Origin: Clostridium sp.
GTDB lineage: Bacteria > Bacillota > Clostridia > Lachnospirales > Lachnospiraceae
DNA: 22,583 nt
Assembly (NCBI GenBank): GCA_004554205.1
Contig: SFNH01000019.1
Location: 1 to 22,583, forward strand
Reading direction: 5' to 3'
The number at the start of each line of letters is the position of its first letter. Within the stretch, counting starts at the first letter, position 1. The position numbers and the translations under genes are program-made. Below are positions 1 through 8,832 of the stretch, piece by piece. The notes under the pieces were generated by a model. It ran no database searches, had not been told where the DNA came from, and saw only the letters and a list, made by a program, of their open reading frames with translations.

Positions 1-189
1 AACGGTAAGACTTACGGTTTCGACCAGTATGGCGTTATGCTTTACGAGTGGAACAATATAGTGGCCAGCGGCTCTGACGCTTCCGCTTCCAACTGGGGTT
101 ACTTCAGAAGCCCGGAGGATGGCGCTCGCGTGACCAAGGGTTGGTTCAAGGTTATCGCACCGGAAAAAGATGAGGAGTGGGATAAGTGA
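1..189 (+). CDS. Cell-wall/choline-binding-type repeat protein, C-terminal fragment
   Basis: The frame is open from base 1 to a TGA at 187-189, giving 62 residues; the N-terminus lies outside the window. The start (NGKTYGFDQYGVMLYEW) has the aromatic and glycine pattern of choline/glucan-binding repeats, in which short beta-hairpins bind cell-wall polymers. A second aromatic-rich stretch (WGYFRSPEDGARVTKGWF) follows. Such proteins are normally secreted and non-covalently wall-bound, often with an N-terminal enzymatic domain that cannot be seen here. From memory, related repeat proteins continue past this kind of motif, so the stop after EEWDK may be a truncation; this is inference. The next small ORF overlaps the stop by 4 bp. 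It lies on the strand opposite to most genes in the window and next to a recombinase remnant, which suggests an accessory region. Confidence 0.6.
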   Translation, partial: NGKTYGFDQYGVMLYEWNNIVASGSDASASNWGYFRSPEDGARVTKGWFKVIAPEKDEEWDK

Positions 190-377
190 TAAAAGCTATT
201 CGAGAAGCATTTGATGATTTTGTTATTGCAGCAAGAATTAAACCAGCCATAACGGCAGGAATTCCGCTTTTGCTTATGGTTGATTCATCCGGATTTGGCA
301 TCAAGAATGAATATTTTGAAAAATTTTTTATAAAAACTTGCATTTTTTCAATGGTTGCTGTATATTATAATTACTAA
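186..377 (+). CDS. Small hydrophobic ORF coupled to the upstream gene (possibly truncated)
   Basis: This is a 63-codon frame starting at GTG, with a GTGA overlap on the preceding stop, the usual geometry of translational coupling. The product starts with an amphipathic stretch (IKAIREAFDDFVIAARIKP), then a hydrophobic segment (about residues 20-33) and a second short one near the C-terminus. It is noticeably more AT-rich than the core genes. The pattern of an amphipathic helix followed by a membrane segment resembles the N-terminus of longer bacterial membrane proteins, so this may be the stump of a larger gene cut near 377. I do not recognise the family. A fortuitous ORF cannot be excluded. 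Confidence 0.35.
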   Translation: MIKAIREAFDDFVIAARIKPAITAGIPLLLMVDSSGFGIKNEYFEKFFIKTCIFSMVAVYYNY

Positions 378-382
378 TTGGG

Positions 383-433
383 GTATGCATTTGCGGATGC
401 GTACTTGAGAGAGTCGGAGTAATCCGGCTCTCT
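383..433 (+). other. Two tandem hairpins, possible terminator
   Basis: Stem 1 pairs 383-390 (GTATGCAT) with 397-404 (ATGCGTAC) around a 6-nt loop. Stem 2 pairs 408-417 (AGAGAGTCGG) with 424-433 (CCGGCTCTCT) around a 6-nt loop. Only 3 nt separate the stems, and each contains a single T-G position that would be a wobble pair in RNA. The T-run after stem 2 is weak (CTCTTGCGTTAT), so intrinsic termination is plausible but not certain. The pair lies just after the small ORF and could end its transcript, or be a structured end of a mobile element. Confidence 0.4.
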
Positions 434-454
434 TGCGTTATAGGCATAACGTGG

Positions 455-473
455 TTGCAAAATGCTTGCAAAA
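455..473 (+). repeat. Short direct repeat TTGCAAAA x2 at 11-bp spacing
   Basis: TTGCAAAA occurs at 455-462 and again at 466-473, an 11-bp period (about one helical turn). It lies upstream of the recombinase remnant, where arm-type recombinase sites could be expected. Eight-base AT-rich repeats are common by chance, so the functional reading is speculative. Confidence 0.25.
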
Positions 474-534
474 AGTCCCGAAACGATAAAGAATGCATAG
501 AATATCAAGAATAATTATACAAAATATAGCAATA

Positions 535-699
535 CAAAATTTCCGCCACCGCTTCGCCAAAAGCTTCCTGGAGCGCTGCAATGACATCGCCATGCTGGCA
601 GATCTGATGGGGCATGAAAGCATCGAAACCACGCGCATTTACCTGCGAAAGACGAGTACGGAACAGCAGAGCATCGTCGACCAGGTCGTTGACTGGTGA
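535..699 (+). pseudogene. Tyrosine recombinase remnant (C-terminal catalytic end)
   Basis: From about 538 the frame encodes NFRHRFAKSFLERC, then LMGHESIETTRIYLR, ending in DQVVDW and a TGA at 697-699. This matches the C-terminal catalytic boxes of phage-integrase-type tyrosine recombinases. The box II arginine (NFR) is kept, but the usual preceding histidine (HxxR) reads as glutamine (QNFR). The LMGH histidine and the nucleophilic tyrosine (IYLR) are present. The whole N-terminal core-binding domain and the first catalytic arginine are missing. The roughly 45 nt upstream in frame are AT-rich and unrelated, so the ATG at 493 is probably not a true start. The protein cannot be active. It ends 12 bp from the end of glmM, tail to tail, and marks a decayed integration site. 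Confidence 0.75.
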
Positions 700-711
700 G
701 ACCGGCGCAGT

Positions 712-2082
712 CTACAATAAATGCCCCTGCGCTCCCATGACCGCGATCACCTGATCGACATACTTTTCACACAATTCGCCGCTGGCCGCTTCCACCATCA
801 CCCGGACAACCGGCTCGGTCCCGGACTGACGCAACAGGATACGCCCGTCATCTCCCAGCGCCTCAGTCACTTTTGCAACCTCTGCCTGCACTCTGGGGTC
901 TTCCTGCGCCTCCTTTTTATCATGTACCCTTACATTTTTCAAAACCTGCGGAAAGATCTCGACCTCGGAAGCCAGCTTGCCAAGGCTCTCCTTTTTCTCC
1001 AGCATGACCTCCATCACCTTTAGGGAAGTCAGGATGCCGTCGCCGGTCGTGGCATGCTTGCTGAAAATGATGTGTCCGGACTGCTCGCCGCCCAGGCAGT
1101 TCCCGTAGCGGGACATATTTTCGTACACATACTTATCTCCGACTGCGGTCTTTTCATAGGCGATCCCCTCACGGTCAAACGCTTTGTATAGTCCGAAATT
1201 GGACATTACCGTAGTCACAACCGTATTGTTAAAGAGGGAGCCATTCTCTTTCATGTACTTGCCGCAGATGTAGAGGATCAGATCGCCGTTGACCTCATTG
1301 CCGTTCTCGTCCACAGCGATACAGCGGTCGGCGTCGCCGTCATACGCAAAGCCCACATCGCAGCCGGTGTCCTTAACATACTGCTTGAGGGCATCGATGT
1401 GGGTGGAGCCGCAGGCGGTGTTGATATTAAGACCGTTTGGCGCATTGTTGATGACGTGCGTCTCTGCGCCCAGCGCGTCGAACACATTTTTCGCGATGGC
1501 GGAGGCGCTCCCGTTAGCACAGTCTAACGCCACCTTTTTCCCCTTAAAGGAACGGGTGGCAATCGAGATCAGGTAGCCGATGTAACGGTTCCTGCCCGCC
1601 GCGTAATCCACAGTCCGCCCGATTTTGTCCCTCTGCGCAAAGGGGAGCTCCTCCATCTCGCCGTCCAGATATCTCTCGATCTCGAGGGTGGTGCTCTCCT
1701 CCAGCTTCTCGCCCTTGCCGTTGATGACCTTGATTCCGTTGTCGTAGTATGGATTGTGGCTGGCGGAGATCATGATGCCGCAGTCAAACTCCTCCGTGCG
1801 CACCACATAGGAAACGCTGGGCGTGGTCGTCACATGGAGCAGGTACACATCCGCCCCGGAAGCGGTCAGTCCCGCCACAAGGGAATACTCGAACATATAG
1901 CTGCTGCGCCTCGTATCCTTCCCGATCACAACGCGGCATCGTCCCTCCGGGTTTGCCGGGGACTGTGACGCGCGCTGTCCGTAGTACCATCCCAGGAAGC
2001 GGCCTACCTTGTAGGCGTGCTCCACCGTCAGATTTACATTTGCCTCTCCGCGAAAGCCGTCGGTTCCGAAATACTTACCCAT
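712..2082 (-). CDS. glmM: Phosphoglucosamine mutase
   Basis: GlmM converts glucosamine-6-phosphate to glucosamine-1-phosphate in the cytoplasm, feeding UDP-GlcNAc synthesis for peptidoglycan and other envelope polymers. The 456-residue product has the family layout: N-terminal YFGTDGFRG (4-12), the phosphoserine loop ISASHNP (105-111, catalytic serine about 108), the metal-binding DGDADR (248-253), the sugar-binding GGEQSGH (331-337) and the C-terminal phosphate-binding RQSGTEP (418-424). Length and motifs are complete. The ATG has a good AAGGAG ribosome binding site. It is the last gene of the rfbA-rfbB-rfbD-glmM run, 11 bp after rfbD. No clear terminator is visible before the recombinase remnant. 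Confidence 0.97.
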   Translation of the reverse strand: MGKYFGTDGFRGEANVNLTVEHAYKVGRFLGWYYGQRASQSPANPEGRCRVVIGKDTRRSSYMFEYSLVAGLTASGADVYLLHVTTTPSVSYVVRTEEFDCGIMISASHNPYYDNGIKVINGKGEKLEESTTLEIERYLDGEMEELPFAQRDKIGRTVDYAAGRNRYIGYLISIATRSFKGKKVALDCANGSASAIAKNVFDALGAETHVINNAPNGLNINTACGSTHIDALKQYVKDTGCDVGFAYDGDADRCIAVDENGNEVNGDLILYICGKYMKENGSLFNNTVVTTVMSNFGLYKAFDREGIAYEKTAVGDKYVYENMSRYGNCLGGEQSGHIIFSKHATTGDGILTSLKVMEVMLEKKESLGKLASEVEIFPQVLKNVRVHDKKEAQEDPRVQAEVAKVTEALGDDGRILLRQSGTEPVVRVMVEAASGELCEKYVDQVIAVMGAQGHLL

Positions 2083-2093
2083 CTGAATTCTCC

Positions 2094-2939
2094 TTACTCA
2101 ATTTCTTTTAAGAAGCGCCCAAGGGCCTCCTGCCACGTTGGCAGGCGCTCAAAGCCGTTCTCGCTCAGCTTTTCCTTGCTCATGCGGCTATTAGATGGGC
2201 GGGCTGCCTTCGCCGGAAATTCGCTGCTGCTGACCGGGGTTACGCGCACCTCATCCATGCCTGCCTGGCGGAAAATCTCCTTCGCAAATTCATACCAGCT
2301 GCACAGCCCCTCATTCGTGGCATGGTAACGCCCGTATTTGTCCGTCTGAATCATATCCACAAGGAGCCGCGCGAGGTCGTAGGTATAGGTCGGGGAACCG
2401 ACCTGGTCGTCCACCACGTTTACCGCGCCGCGCTCTCTGCCGAGGCGCAGCATTGTCTTTATAAAGTTCTTTCCTGCCACGCCGAAGACCCAGGCGATAC
2501 GCACTGTAAAGTATTTCTCCACAAGCTCCTCTACCGCAAGCTCGCCCTCGTACTTCGTCTGCCCGTACACATTTAACGGGTGGCGCTCATCATCCGGCTC
2601 CCACGGGCGGGTGCCGCGGCCGTCAAACACATAGTCGGTGCTGATATACATAAGCTTCGCGTCCGCTTCCGTGCACGCCTGCGCCACATTGCGGGTGCCG
2701 CGGGCGTTGATCCTGCGGCACAGCTCCTCATTATCCTCGGCAGCGTCTACCGCAGTATATGCGGCGCAATGAATCACCGCGTCAGCCTTTGACTGAGAAA
2801 TGACGCGCCGGCACGCGGCCTCGTCGGTGATGTCCATCTCCTCTACATCGACGCCGATCCCTTCGATGCCGCGTTTCTTCAATTCGTTCATCAGATCCGT
2901 GCCAAGCTGTCCTTTGGCTCCTGTCACCAAAACTCTCAT
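2094..2939 (-). CDS. rfbD: dTDP-4-dehydrorhamnose reductase
   Basis: RfbD carries out the last step of dTDP-L-rhamnose synthesis, the NAD(P)H-dependent reduction of dTDP-4-dehydrorhamnose. The 281-residue protein starts with the Rossmann motif VTGAKGQLGTDL, has STDYVFDG (100-107) and the SDR catalytic YGQTK (125-129), all typical of RmlD. The frame is open up to 2999, but the extra 20 residues overlap the end of rfbB and lack family character. I place the start at the ATG at 2939, which begins MRVLVTGAKG. It lies 31 bp downstream of rfbB. The 3,5-epimerase gene rfbC, which makes its substrate, is not next to it. Confidence 0.95.
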   Translation of the reverse strand: MRVLVTGAKGQLGTDLMNELKKRGIEGIGVDVEEMDITDEAACRRVISQSKADAVIHCAAYTAVDAAEDNEELCRRINARGTRNVAQACTEADAKLMYISTDYVFDGRGTRPWEPDDERHPLNVYGQTKYEGELAVEELVEKYFTVRIAWVFGVAGKNFIKTMLRLGRERGAVNVVDDQVGSPTYTYDLARLLVDMIQTDKYGRYHATNEGLCSWYEFAKEIFRQAGMDEVRVTPVSSSEFPAKAARPSNSRMSKEKLSENGFERLPTWQEALGRFLKEIE

Positions 2940-2970
2940 GCCCACACTCTCTTTCCGCGGGAACGGACGT

Positions 2971-3993
2971 TTACAGTCTGTCCCCGTACATTTTTTCAAA
3001 ATATTTGCTGTACTCTCCGCTTATGATGTGCTCCCACCACTCGCGATTGTCTAAATACCACTGAATGGTCTGCTCCATCCCGGTGTCGAAATTGTACTCC
3101 GGCTTCCATCCGAGCTCCGTCTCAAGCCTCTTCGGGTCGATCGCGTAGCGGCGGTCATGCCCCGGTCTGTCGGTAACGTACTTAATCAGGCTTTCCGGCT
3201 TTCCGAGCGCCCTTAAAATAGTTTTTACCACCTCGAGATTAGTGCGCTCATTGTGTCCGCCGATATTATACAGGCAGCCGTCCGCGCCCTTTCGGATGAT
3301 CAGGTCGATCGCCTGGCAGTGATCCTTCACATGGAGCCAGTCGCGGACATTCGCGCCGTTTCCGTACACCGGGAGCTCCTCATCGGCAAGCGCGCGGCTG
3401 ATCATCAGCGGGATCAGCTTCTCCGGGAACTGGTACGGCCCATAGTTGTTGGAACAGCGCGAGATGGATACCGGGATCCCGAAGGTTCTGTGGTATGCCA
3501 TCACGAACAGATCGGCGCTCGCCTTGGATGAGGAGTAGGGGCTGGAGGTATGCAGCGGGGTCTCCTCCGTAAAGAAGAGGTCGGGGCGGTCAAGAGGCAG
3601 ATCGCCGTAGACCTCGTCGGTGGACACCTGGTGGAAGCGCCTGATCCCGAACTCCTTACAGGCGTCGAGCAGGGTCGTGGTTCCCATCACGTTTGTGCGG
3701 ACAAAGATGCCCGGATCCTTGATGGAACGGTCCACATGACTCTCCGCCGCAAAGTTTACCACCACATCCGGCTTCTCCTTCTCAAACAGCTCAAAGATGA
3801 ACTCGCGGTCCGCGATATCGCCCTTCACAAATTTGTAATTGGGCTTGTTCTCGACCGGTTTTAAGGTCTCTAAGTTGCCCGCGTAGGTCAGGGCATCCAG
3901 GTTGACGATCATGTCCTCCGGATATTTCTCCACCATGTAATGAACGAAATTTCCACCGATAAAACCGGCGCCGCCTGTCACGATAATTTTCAT
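2971..3993 (-). CDS. rfbB: dTDP-glucose 4,6-dehydratase
   Basis: RfbB converts dTDP-glucose to dTDP-4-keto-6-deoxyglucose with a tightly bound NAD+. The 340-residue product shows the nucleotide-binding GGAGFIG (7-13), the STDEVYG motif (124-130) that carries the dehydratase Asp-Glu pair, and the catalytic YSSSK (153-157). SNNYGPYQFPEKLIP is also characteristic of the family. Length is typical (about 340) and the ATG has an AAAGGA ribosome binding site. It sits between rfbA (20 bp upstream) and rfbD, as expected for a dTDP-rhamnose operon. Confidence 0.97.
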   Translation of the reverse strand: MKIIVTGGAGFIGGNFVHYMVEKYPEDMIVNLDALTYAGNLETLKPVENKPNYKFVKGDIADREFIFELFEKEKPDVVVNFAAESHVDRSIKDPGIFVRTNVMGTTTLLDACKEFGIRRFHQVSTDEVYGDLPLDRPDLFFTEETPLHTSSPYSSSKASADLFVMAYHRTFGIPVSISRCSNNYGPYQFPEKLIPLMISRALADEELPVYGNGANVRDWLHVKDHCQAIDLIIRKGADGCLYNIGGHNERTNLEVVKTILRALGKPESLIKYVTDRPGHDRRYAIDPKRLETELGWKPEYNFDTGMEQTIQWYLDNREWWEHIISGEYSKYFEKMYGDRL

Positions 3994-4013
3994 TTGTCTT
4001 GTCCTTTCTTATC

Positions 4014-4904
4014 TTATATATGCAGCTTATCAATATATTTTCCATCAAGTACATCTTTTAAATACTGCCCGTACTGATTTTTCTTTAAAAGTTCGTAGGT
4101 TTGAAGCACCTGCTCCCTTGTGATCCAGCCGTTAAGGTAAGCGATCTCCTCGAGGCAGGCGATCTTTCTGTGCTGATGAGTCTCGATCGTCTTGACGAAG
4201 TTTGTCGCCTCCACCAGAGACTCGTGGGTTCCCGTGTCGAGCCAGGTAAAGCCCTGTCCGAGAAGCGTGACGTCCAGCTCTCCGTTTTCCAGATAAATCC
4301 GGTTTAAATCGGTGATCTCAAGCTCGCCGCGGGCGGACGGCTTTAGATTCTTTGCGTACTCCACCACACGGTTGTCGTAGAAGTAGAGCCCGGTCACGCA
4401 GTAGTTTGATTTTGGTTTCGCGGGCTTCTCCTCGATGGAGACCGCCTTGCCCTCCGCGTCAAACTCCACGATACCGAATCGTTCCGGGTCGTCCACATAG
4501 TAGCCGAACACAGTCGCGCCCGTCTCCTTCGCGGCGGCGGCGCGCAGGCGCTTCTTTAAGCCCTGGCCATGGAAAATGTTGTCGCCCAGCACCATTGCTA
4601 CGGAGTCCCTGCCTATGAACTCCTCCCCGATGATAAATGCCTGCGCGAGTCCGTCCGGGCTTGGCTGAACCGCGTAGGTAAGCTCCACGCCGAATTGGCG
4701 GCCATCGCCTAAAAGCGCCTCAAAACGCGGCGTGTCATCCGGGGTTGAGATGATCAGAATCTCCCGAATCCCCGCATTCATCAGCACGGACAGCGGATAA
4801 TAGATCATCGGCTTGTCATAAATAGGCAAAAGCTGTTTGGATGTTACCTTTGTCAGCGGATACAGGCGGGTACCCGAACCGCCGGCCAGAATAATACCTT
4901 TCAT
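4014..4904 (-). CDS. rfbA: Glucose-1-phosphate thymidylyltransferase
   Basis: RfbA makes dTDP-glucose from dTTP and glucose-1-phosphate, the entry step of dTDP-sugar synthesis. The 296-residue protein begins MKGIILAGGSGTRLYPLT, the nucleotidyltransferase signature. It also has KPMIYYPLS, VLGDNIFHGQ (metal-binding Asp), VSIEEKPAKPKS and WLDTGTHESL, all conserved in RmlA. Length matches the family (about 290-300). The start has a strong AAAGGAG site 8 nt upstream. It is the first gene of the run, and a promoter is visible about 60 bp upstream. Confidence 0.97.
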   Translation of the reverse strand: MKGIILAGGSGTRLYPLTKVTSKQLLPIYDKPMIYYPLSVLMNAGIREILIISTPDDTPRFEALLGDGRQFGVELTYAVQPSPDGLAQAFIIGEEFIGRDSVAMVLGDNIFHGQGLKKRLRAAAAKETGATVFGYYVDDPERFGIVEFDAEGKAVSIEEKPAKPKSNYCVTGLYFYDNRVVEYAKNLKPSARGELEITDLNRIYLENGELDVTLLGQGFTWLDTGTHESLVEATNFVKTIETHQHRKIACLEEIAYLNGWITREQVLQTYELLKKNQYGQYLKDVLDGKYIDKLHI

Positions 4905-4962
4905 CTTCCTTCTCCTTTAACTCTTGTATTAGTACCCATCACGACATATCACACTATTTTGT

Positions 4963-4991
4963 ACTATAACACAAAATCAGGGATTATTCAA
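4963..4991 (-). promoter_or_regulatory. Sigma-A promoter for rfbABD-glmM
   Basis: On the minus strand TTGAAT (4991-4986) and TATAGT (4968-4963) are separated by 17 nt. The -35 box lies inside the last codons of the sortase gene and the -10 just beyond it. Transcription would begin near 4956, giving a leader of about 50 nt to rfbA. This gives the sugar-nucleotide genes a start independent of the prfA/sortase transcript. Confidence 0.6.
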
Positions 4992-5768
4992 TTCATTTTG
5001 GCGCATTCCGCCCCCATCGGTCTCCACCGCAAAAAGAAGTGTCCGGGCGTCATCCTGTCGGTAGCTGCAGGTCACCAGGACAAACACGGACTTGACGGGC
5101 GCTTCCGGAAACGCCGCAAAGGCGCACGGGGAAAGCCGCTCCCTCACCCAGTCATCAAAGGCTGCCTGGGAGGCAAATTCCGTCTCACGCATGATCCCGT
5201 TGGAATCGCTGTCATAACAGGCAACCGCCTTTAAATGAATCGTCCGCCCCGGCGTGTAGAGTTCAAAATAGCGATGTGCCATGAAATATTCTCTGTCCTT
5301 GAATTTTGCCACGTCCTTAAACATGGAGCCGTCCCTCATATGGTGGCCGTAGATCAGATTGTTCCGTCCGGAGAAGTCGGCGCTGCTGTCACAATCGAGA
5401 AAGACAGTCCCGTATCTGTCGGGATTCCCATTGAAATCTGTGTGAAGATAGATCTCGTTATCTGTCGTCTGCACAACCGGGTAGTCGATCCGTGTGCCCG
5501 GAATGCGAAGCCAGCCCACAGTATCGGGGTTTGTTGCCTTAAGCGCCGCAAAATCGACCGGCGACGGCGGCTCCGACGCTTCCGGGGGCTCCACGGGCTC
5601 TCCCGCCTCCCCGAACGCGGTCTGTATGAGGCGTTCCTCCTGTCGGCGGTGCCGCCATATATCCAGTCTGTTTTTCACGAGCGCGGCGGCGCACACGAGC
5701 GCCGCAAGCAGGAAAAAGAATTCCAGAAAGCTCAGAAAATTAAATATTTTTTTATTGCCATGCTTCAT
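4977..5768 (-). CDS. srtB: Class B sortase
   Basis: Sortases are membrane-anchored transpeptidases that cleave a sorting signal and attach surface proteins to the cell wall or to each other. The 263-residue product has a cytoplasmic N-terminus, one membrane segment (about 9-31), a Pro/Glu-rich linker (55-72) and a catalytic domain. The domain contains TVGWLRIPGTRIDYPVVQ (83-100), the catalytic histidine in YGHHM (about 142), the nucleophile in VTCSY (C234) and the arginine in DDAR (R242). The helix after the IPGT strand and the overall length fit class B. The start has only a weak ribosome binding site, 18 bp after the prfA stop. No protein with a recognisable sorting signal is encoded nearby, so its substrate is unknown. 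Confidence 0.93.
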   Translation of the reverse strand: MKHGNKKIFNFLSFLEFFFLLAALVCAAALVKNRLDIWRHRRQEERLIQTAFGEAGEPVEPPEASEPPSPVDFAALKATNPDTVGWLRIPGTRIDYPVVQTTDNEIYLHTDFNGNPDRYGTVFLDCDSSADFSGRNNLIYGHHMRDGSMFKDVAKFKDREYFMAHRYFELYTPGRTIHLKAVACYDSDSNGIMRETEFASQAAFDDWVRERLSPCAFAAFPEAPVKSVFVLVTCSYRQDDARTLLFAVETDGGGMRQNELNNP

Positions 5769-5786
5769 CCCGGCGTCCCATCTCCC

Positions 5787-6852
<1,066 letters not shown>

Positions 6853-6860
<8 letters not shown>

Positions 6861-7755
6861 GGGTCTCTCCTTCCTTTTTCCCTCGTCTGCCGCAGACCAC
6901 CCGGTCCTTCCCCGGCAGGTCCTTCACAACTCGCACATCCGTAAACCCGGCGTCCCGCAAAAGCCCGCTGACCGCCGCGCCCTGGTCGCAGCCGATCTCC
7001 AGATAAATGGCGCCGCCGTCATTCAGCCACCCTGCTGCCTCTCCCGCAATCCGGCGGTAGTAGCGCAGGCCGTCCTCCGCGCCGTCAAGCGCAAGAAGCG
7101 GCTCATGATCCTGCACCTCCGGCGCCAGCGCCCGTATAACAGAGCTGGGAATGTAGGGCGGGTTTGCCGTGATCACGTCAAAACGCTCCGCCCCCGCATC
7201 CCGCATCTTAAGCGCATCAAACAGATCGCCCTGATAGAATTCGATACGGCTCTGCCCGCTTCCGGCAAGCGCCTCCGCATTCCGTCTCGCCACCATAAGC
7301 GCCTCCCCGGAAATATCCGTCGCGGTTAGCGAATGATAACCGCCCCTTACCGCGAGACTGACCGCAATGCAGCCGGAGCCGGTGCAGAGATCTAGCACCC
7401 GCTTTTCCTCTCCCTTTTGCTCCTCAAGCACCAGCTCGACCAGCGTCTCGGTGTCCTGCCGCGGGATCAGCACATATTCGTTTACATAAAATGTAAGCCC
7501 CATGAATTCCTGACTGCCCAGAAGCTGCTGTAACGGGAAATGCTCCTGCCGCTTTGCGATCAGCCCGCGGTAGCGCTCCGCGCAGTCATGGTTGTGATCA
7601 TTCTCCTCAAGCTCCTCCAGCCGGCCTAAGAGGAAATGTACCAGATCAAGCCCAAACGCCGAAAGCAGAAGCTGCCTCGCATCGTTCTCCGCCTCGTCAT
7701 TGCCCGAAAGCTTTAATGCCCGCGTTCCCTCCGCGAGCAGAGAAAAAAGCGTCAT
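6853..7755 (-). CDS. prmC: Release factor glutamine methyltransferase
   Basis: PrmC (HemK) methylates the glutamine of the GGQ motif in RF1/RF2 using S-adenosylmethionine, which raises termination efficiency. The 300-residue product has an N-terminal helical domain, IPRQDTETLVE (97-107), the SAM-binding DLCTGSGCI (122-130), and the catalytic NPPY (198-201) that defines N-methylation of amides. It overlaps DUF1385 by an ATGA (7752-7755) and prfA by 8 bp, so the three genes are translationally coupled. Here prmC precedes prfA, the reverse of the Bacillus subtilis order. Confidence 0.96.
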
Positions 7756-8726
7756 GCCTGCACCGCCTCCGCCGAAGCCTCGCCGGGAATCTCCGTCTCC
7801 GGGAAATTCTCCCGCAGGTAAGCTCTCCAGTCAAACACTGTCTCCACCGCCTGGATCGCCACCTCGATCATGGCGTCGTCCGGCTCCTTTGTCGTCATGT
7901 TCTGCATCCACATCCCCGGTTTGCTTAGGAGGTTCACGAGCACATTGTCGCTTCGGCCCGCCAGCCGCAGAAACTCATAGGAAACACCGGCGATCGCCGG
8001 GATCAGCACGATCCGGCTTAAAATCCGCAGCCACACATTGTCCACGCGGATCACCATGAAAAAGAGGATGCTGATGATCATCACAATGATCAGGAAGCTG
8101 GTGCCGCAGCGCTTGTGCTGCTTTGAGCTCTCGCGGACGTGCTCCACCGTCAGGGTCTTTCCATGCTCAATGCAGTTGATGCACTTATGCTCCGCCCCGT
8201 GATACATAAAGGTGCGGCGGATATCCTCCATATTGGAGATCAGCTTGATATAGGCAATGAATATCGCTATGCGGATCATGCCCTCCAAAATTGCCATTAC
8301 CGTCTCAGAGCGGATCACCGTCCGGCACACGCCTGCGATGAGAAGCGGCAGCACCATGAAGATCGTGACCGCCATGACGACGGAAAAGACCATGGTAAAG
8401 CCCATCAGAACCTTTTCCACCCGCTCACCGAACACTTTATTAAGCCAGAGCTCAAAACGCCCCGGCTCGGAGCCCTCATCGTCCTCAAAAAAGCCCGCGG
8501 AAAACGCAAGCGTCCTCATGCCGAGTATCATGGAGTCCGCAAAGCTGAATACCCCTCGGATAAAGGGAAGCCCGAAAAACTTCACCTTCTCCGTCATGCT
8601 GACATAAGTCCCTTTCTCAACCACGATCCCGCCGTCAGGCTTTCGCACCGCCGTGGCGTAATCGTCTTTATTTTTCATCATAATTCCTTCAATGACGGCC
8701 TGACCGCCAATCCCGGAATACTTCAT
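7752..8726 (-). CDS. DUF1385 (YqhQ-like) membrane protein
   Basis: This 324-residue integral membrane protein belongs to the DUF1385 family (Bacillus YqhQ); no biochemical function is established to my knowledge. It begins with the conserved SGIGGQAVIEGIMMK, has membrane segments at about 108-133, 144-165 and 210-232 plus further hydrophobic stretches, and carries the family hallmarks MYHGAEHKCINC and HKRCGTSF. The HGAEHK/cysteine cluster looks like a metal or catalytic site, but that is inference. The frame is open to 8825, but the ATG at 8726 has an AAGGAGA site 7-8 nt upstream and matches the conserved N-terminus. It overlaps prmC by 4 bp and follows rpmE after a hairpin. Confidence 0.9.
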   Translation of the reverse strand: MKYSGIGGQAVIEGIMMKNKDDYATAVRKPDGGIVVEKGTYVSMTEKVKFFGLPFIRGVFSFADSMILGMRTLAFSAGFFEDDEGSEPGRFELWLNKVFGERVEKVLMGFTMVFSVVMAVTIFMVLPLLIAGVCRTVIRSETVMAILEGMIRIAIFIAYIKLISNMEDIRRTFMYHGAEHKCINCIEHGKTLTVEHVRESSKQHKRCGTSFLIIVMIISILFFMVIRVDNVWLRILSRIVLIPAIAGVSYEFLRLAGRSDNVLVNLLSKPGMWMQNMTTKEPDDAMIEVAIQAVETVFDWRAYLRENFPETEIPGEASAEAVQA

Positions 8727-8775
8727 GCAAACTCTCCTTCTCTGTTTCTGATGTACGGAAGCCCGAAACGAAAGA

Positions 8776-8814
8776 AAGGTTGAGCAAAAGTGTCGCCACT
8801 TCAGTCTCAACCTT
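8776..8814 (-). terminator. Hairpin between rpmE and the DUF1385 gene (partial terminator)
   Basis: AAGGTTGAG (8776-8784) pairs with CTCAACCTT (8806-8814), enclosing an inner stem AAGTG/CACTT (8788-8792 with 8797-8801) around a TCGC tetraloop. Downstream on the minus strand the run is TCTTTCGTTTCG, a weak U-tract. It may act as an attenuating terminator that lets some rpmE transcription continue into DUF1385-prmC-prfA, or as a processing/stability element. Confidence 0.55.
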
Positions 8815-8832
8815 ACTTCGCTCACATAATCT

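Noticed and set aside
438..638. Minus-strand 66-codon frame opposite the recombinase remnant
   Set aside because: The plus frame carries recognisable recombinase boxes, while the minus frame has no ribosome binding site or family pattern.
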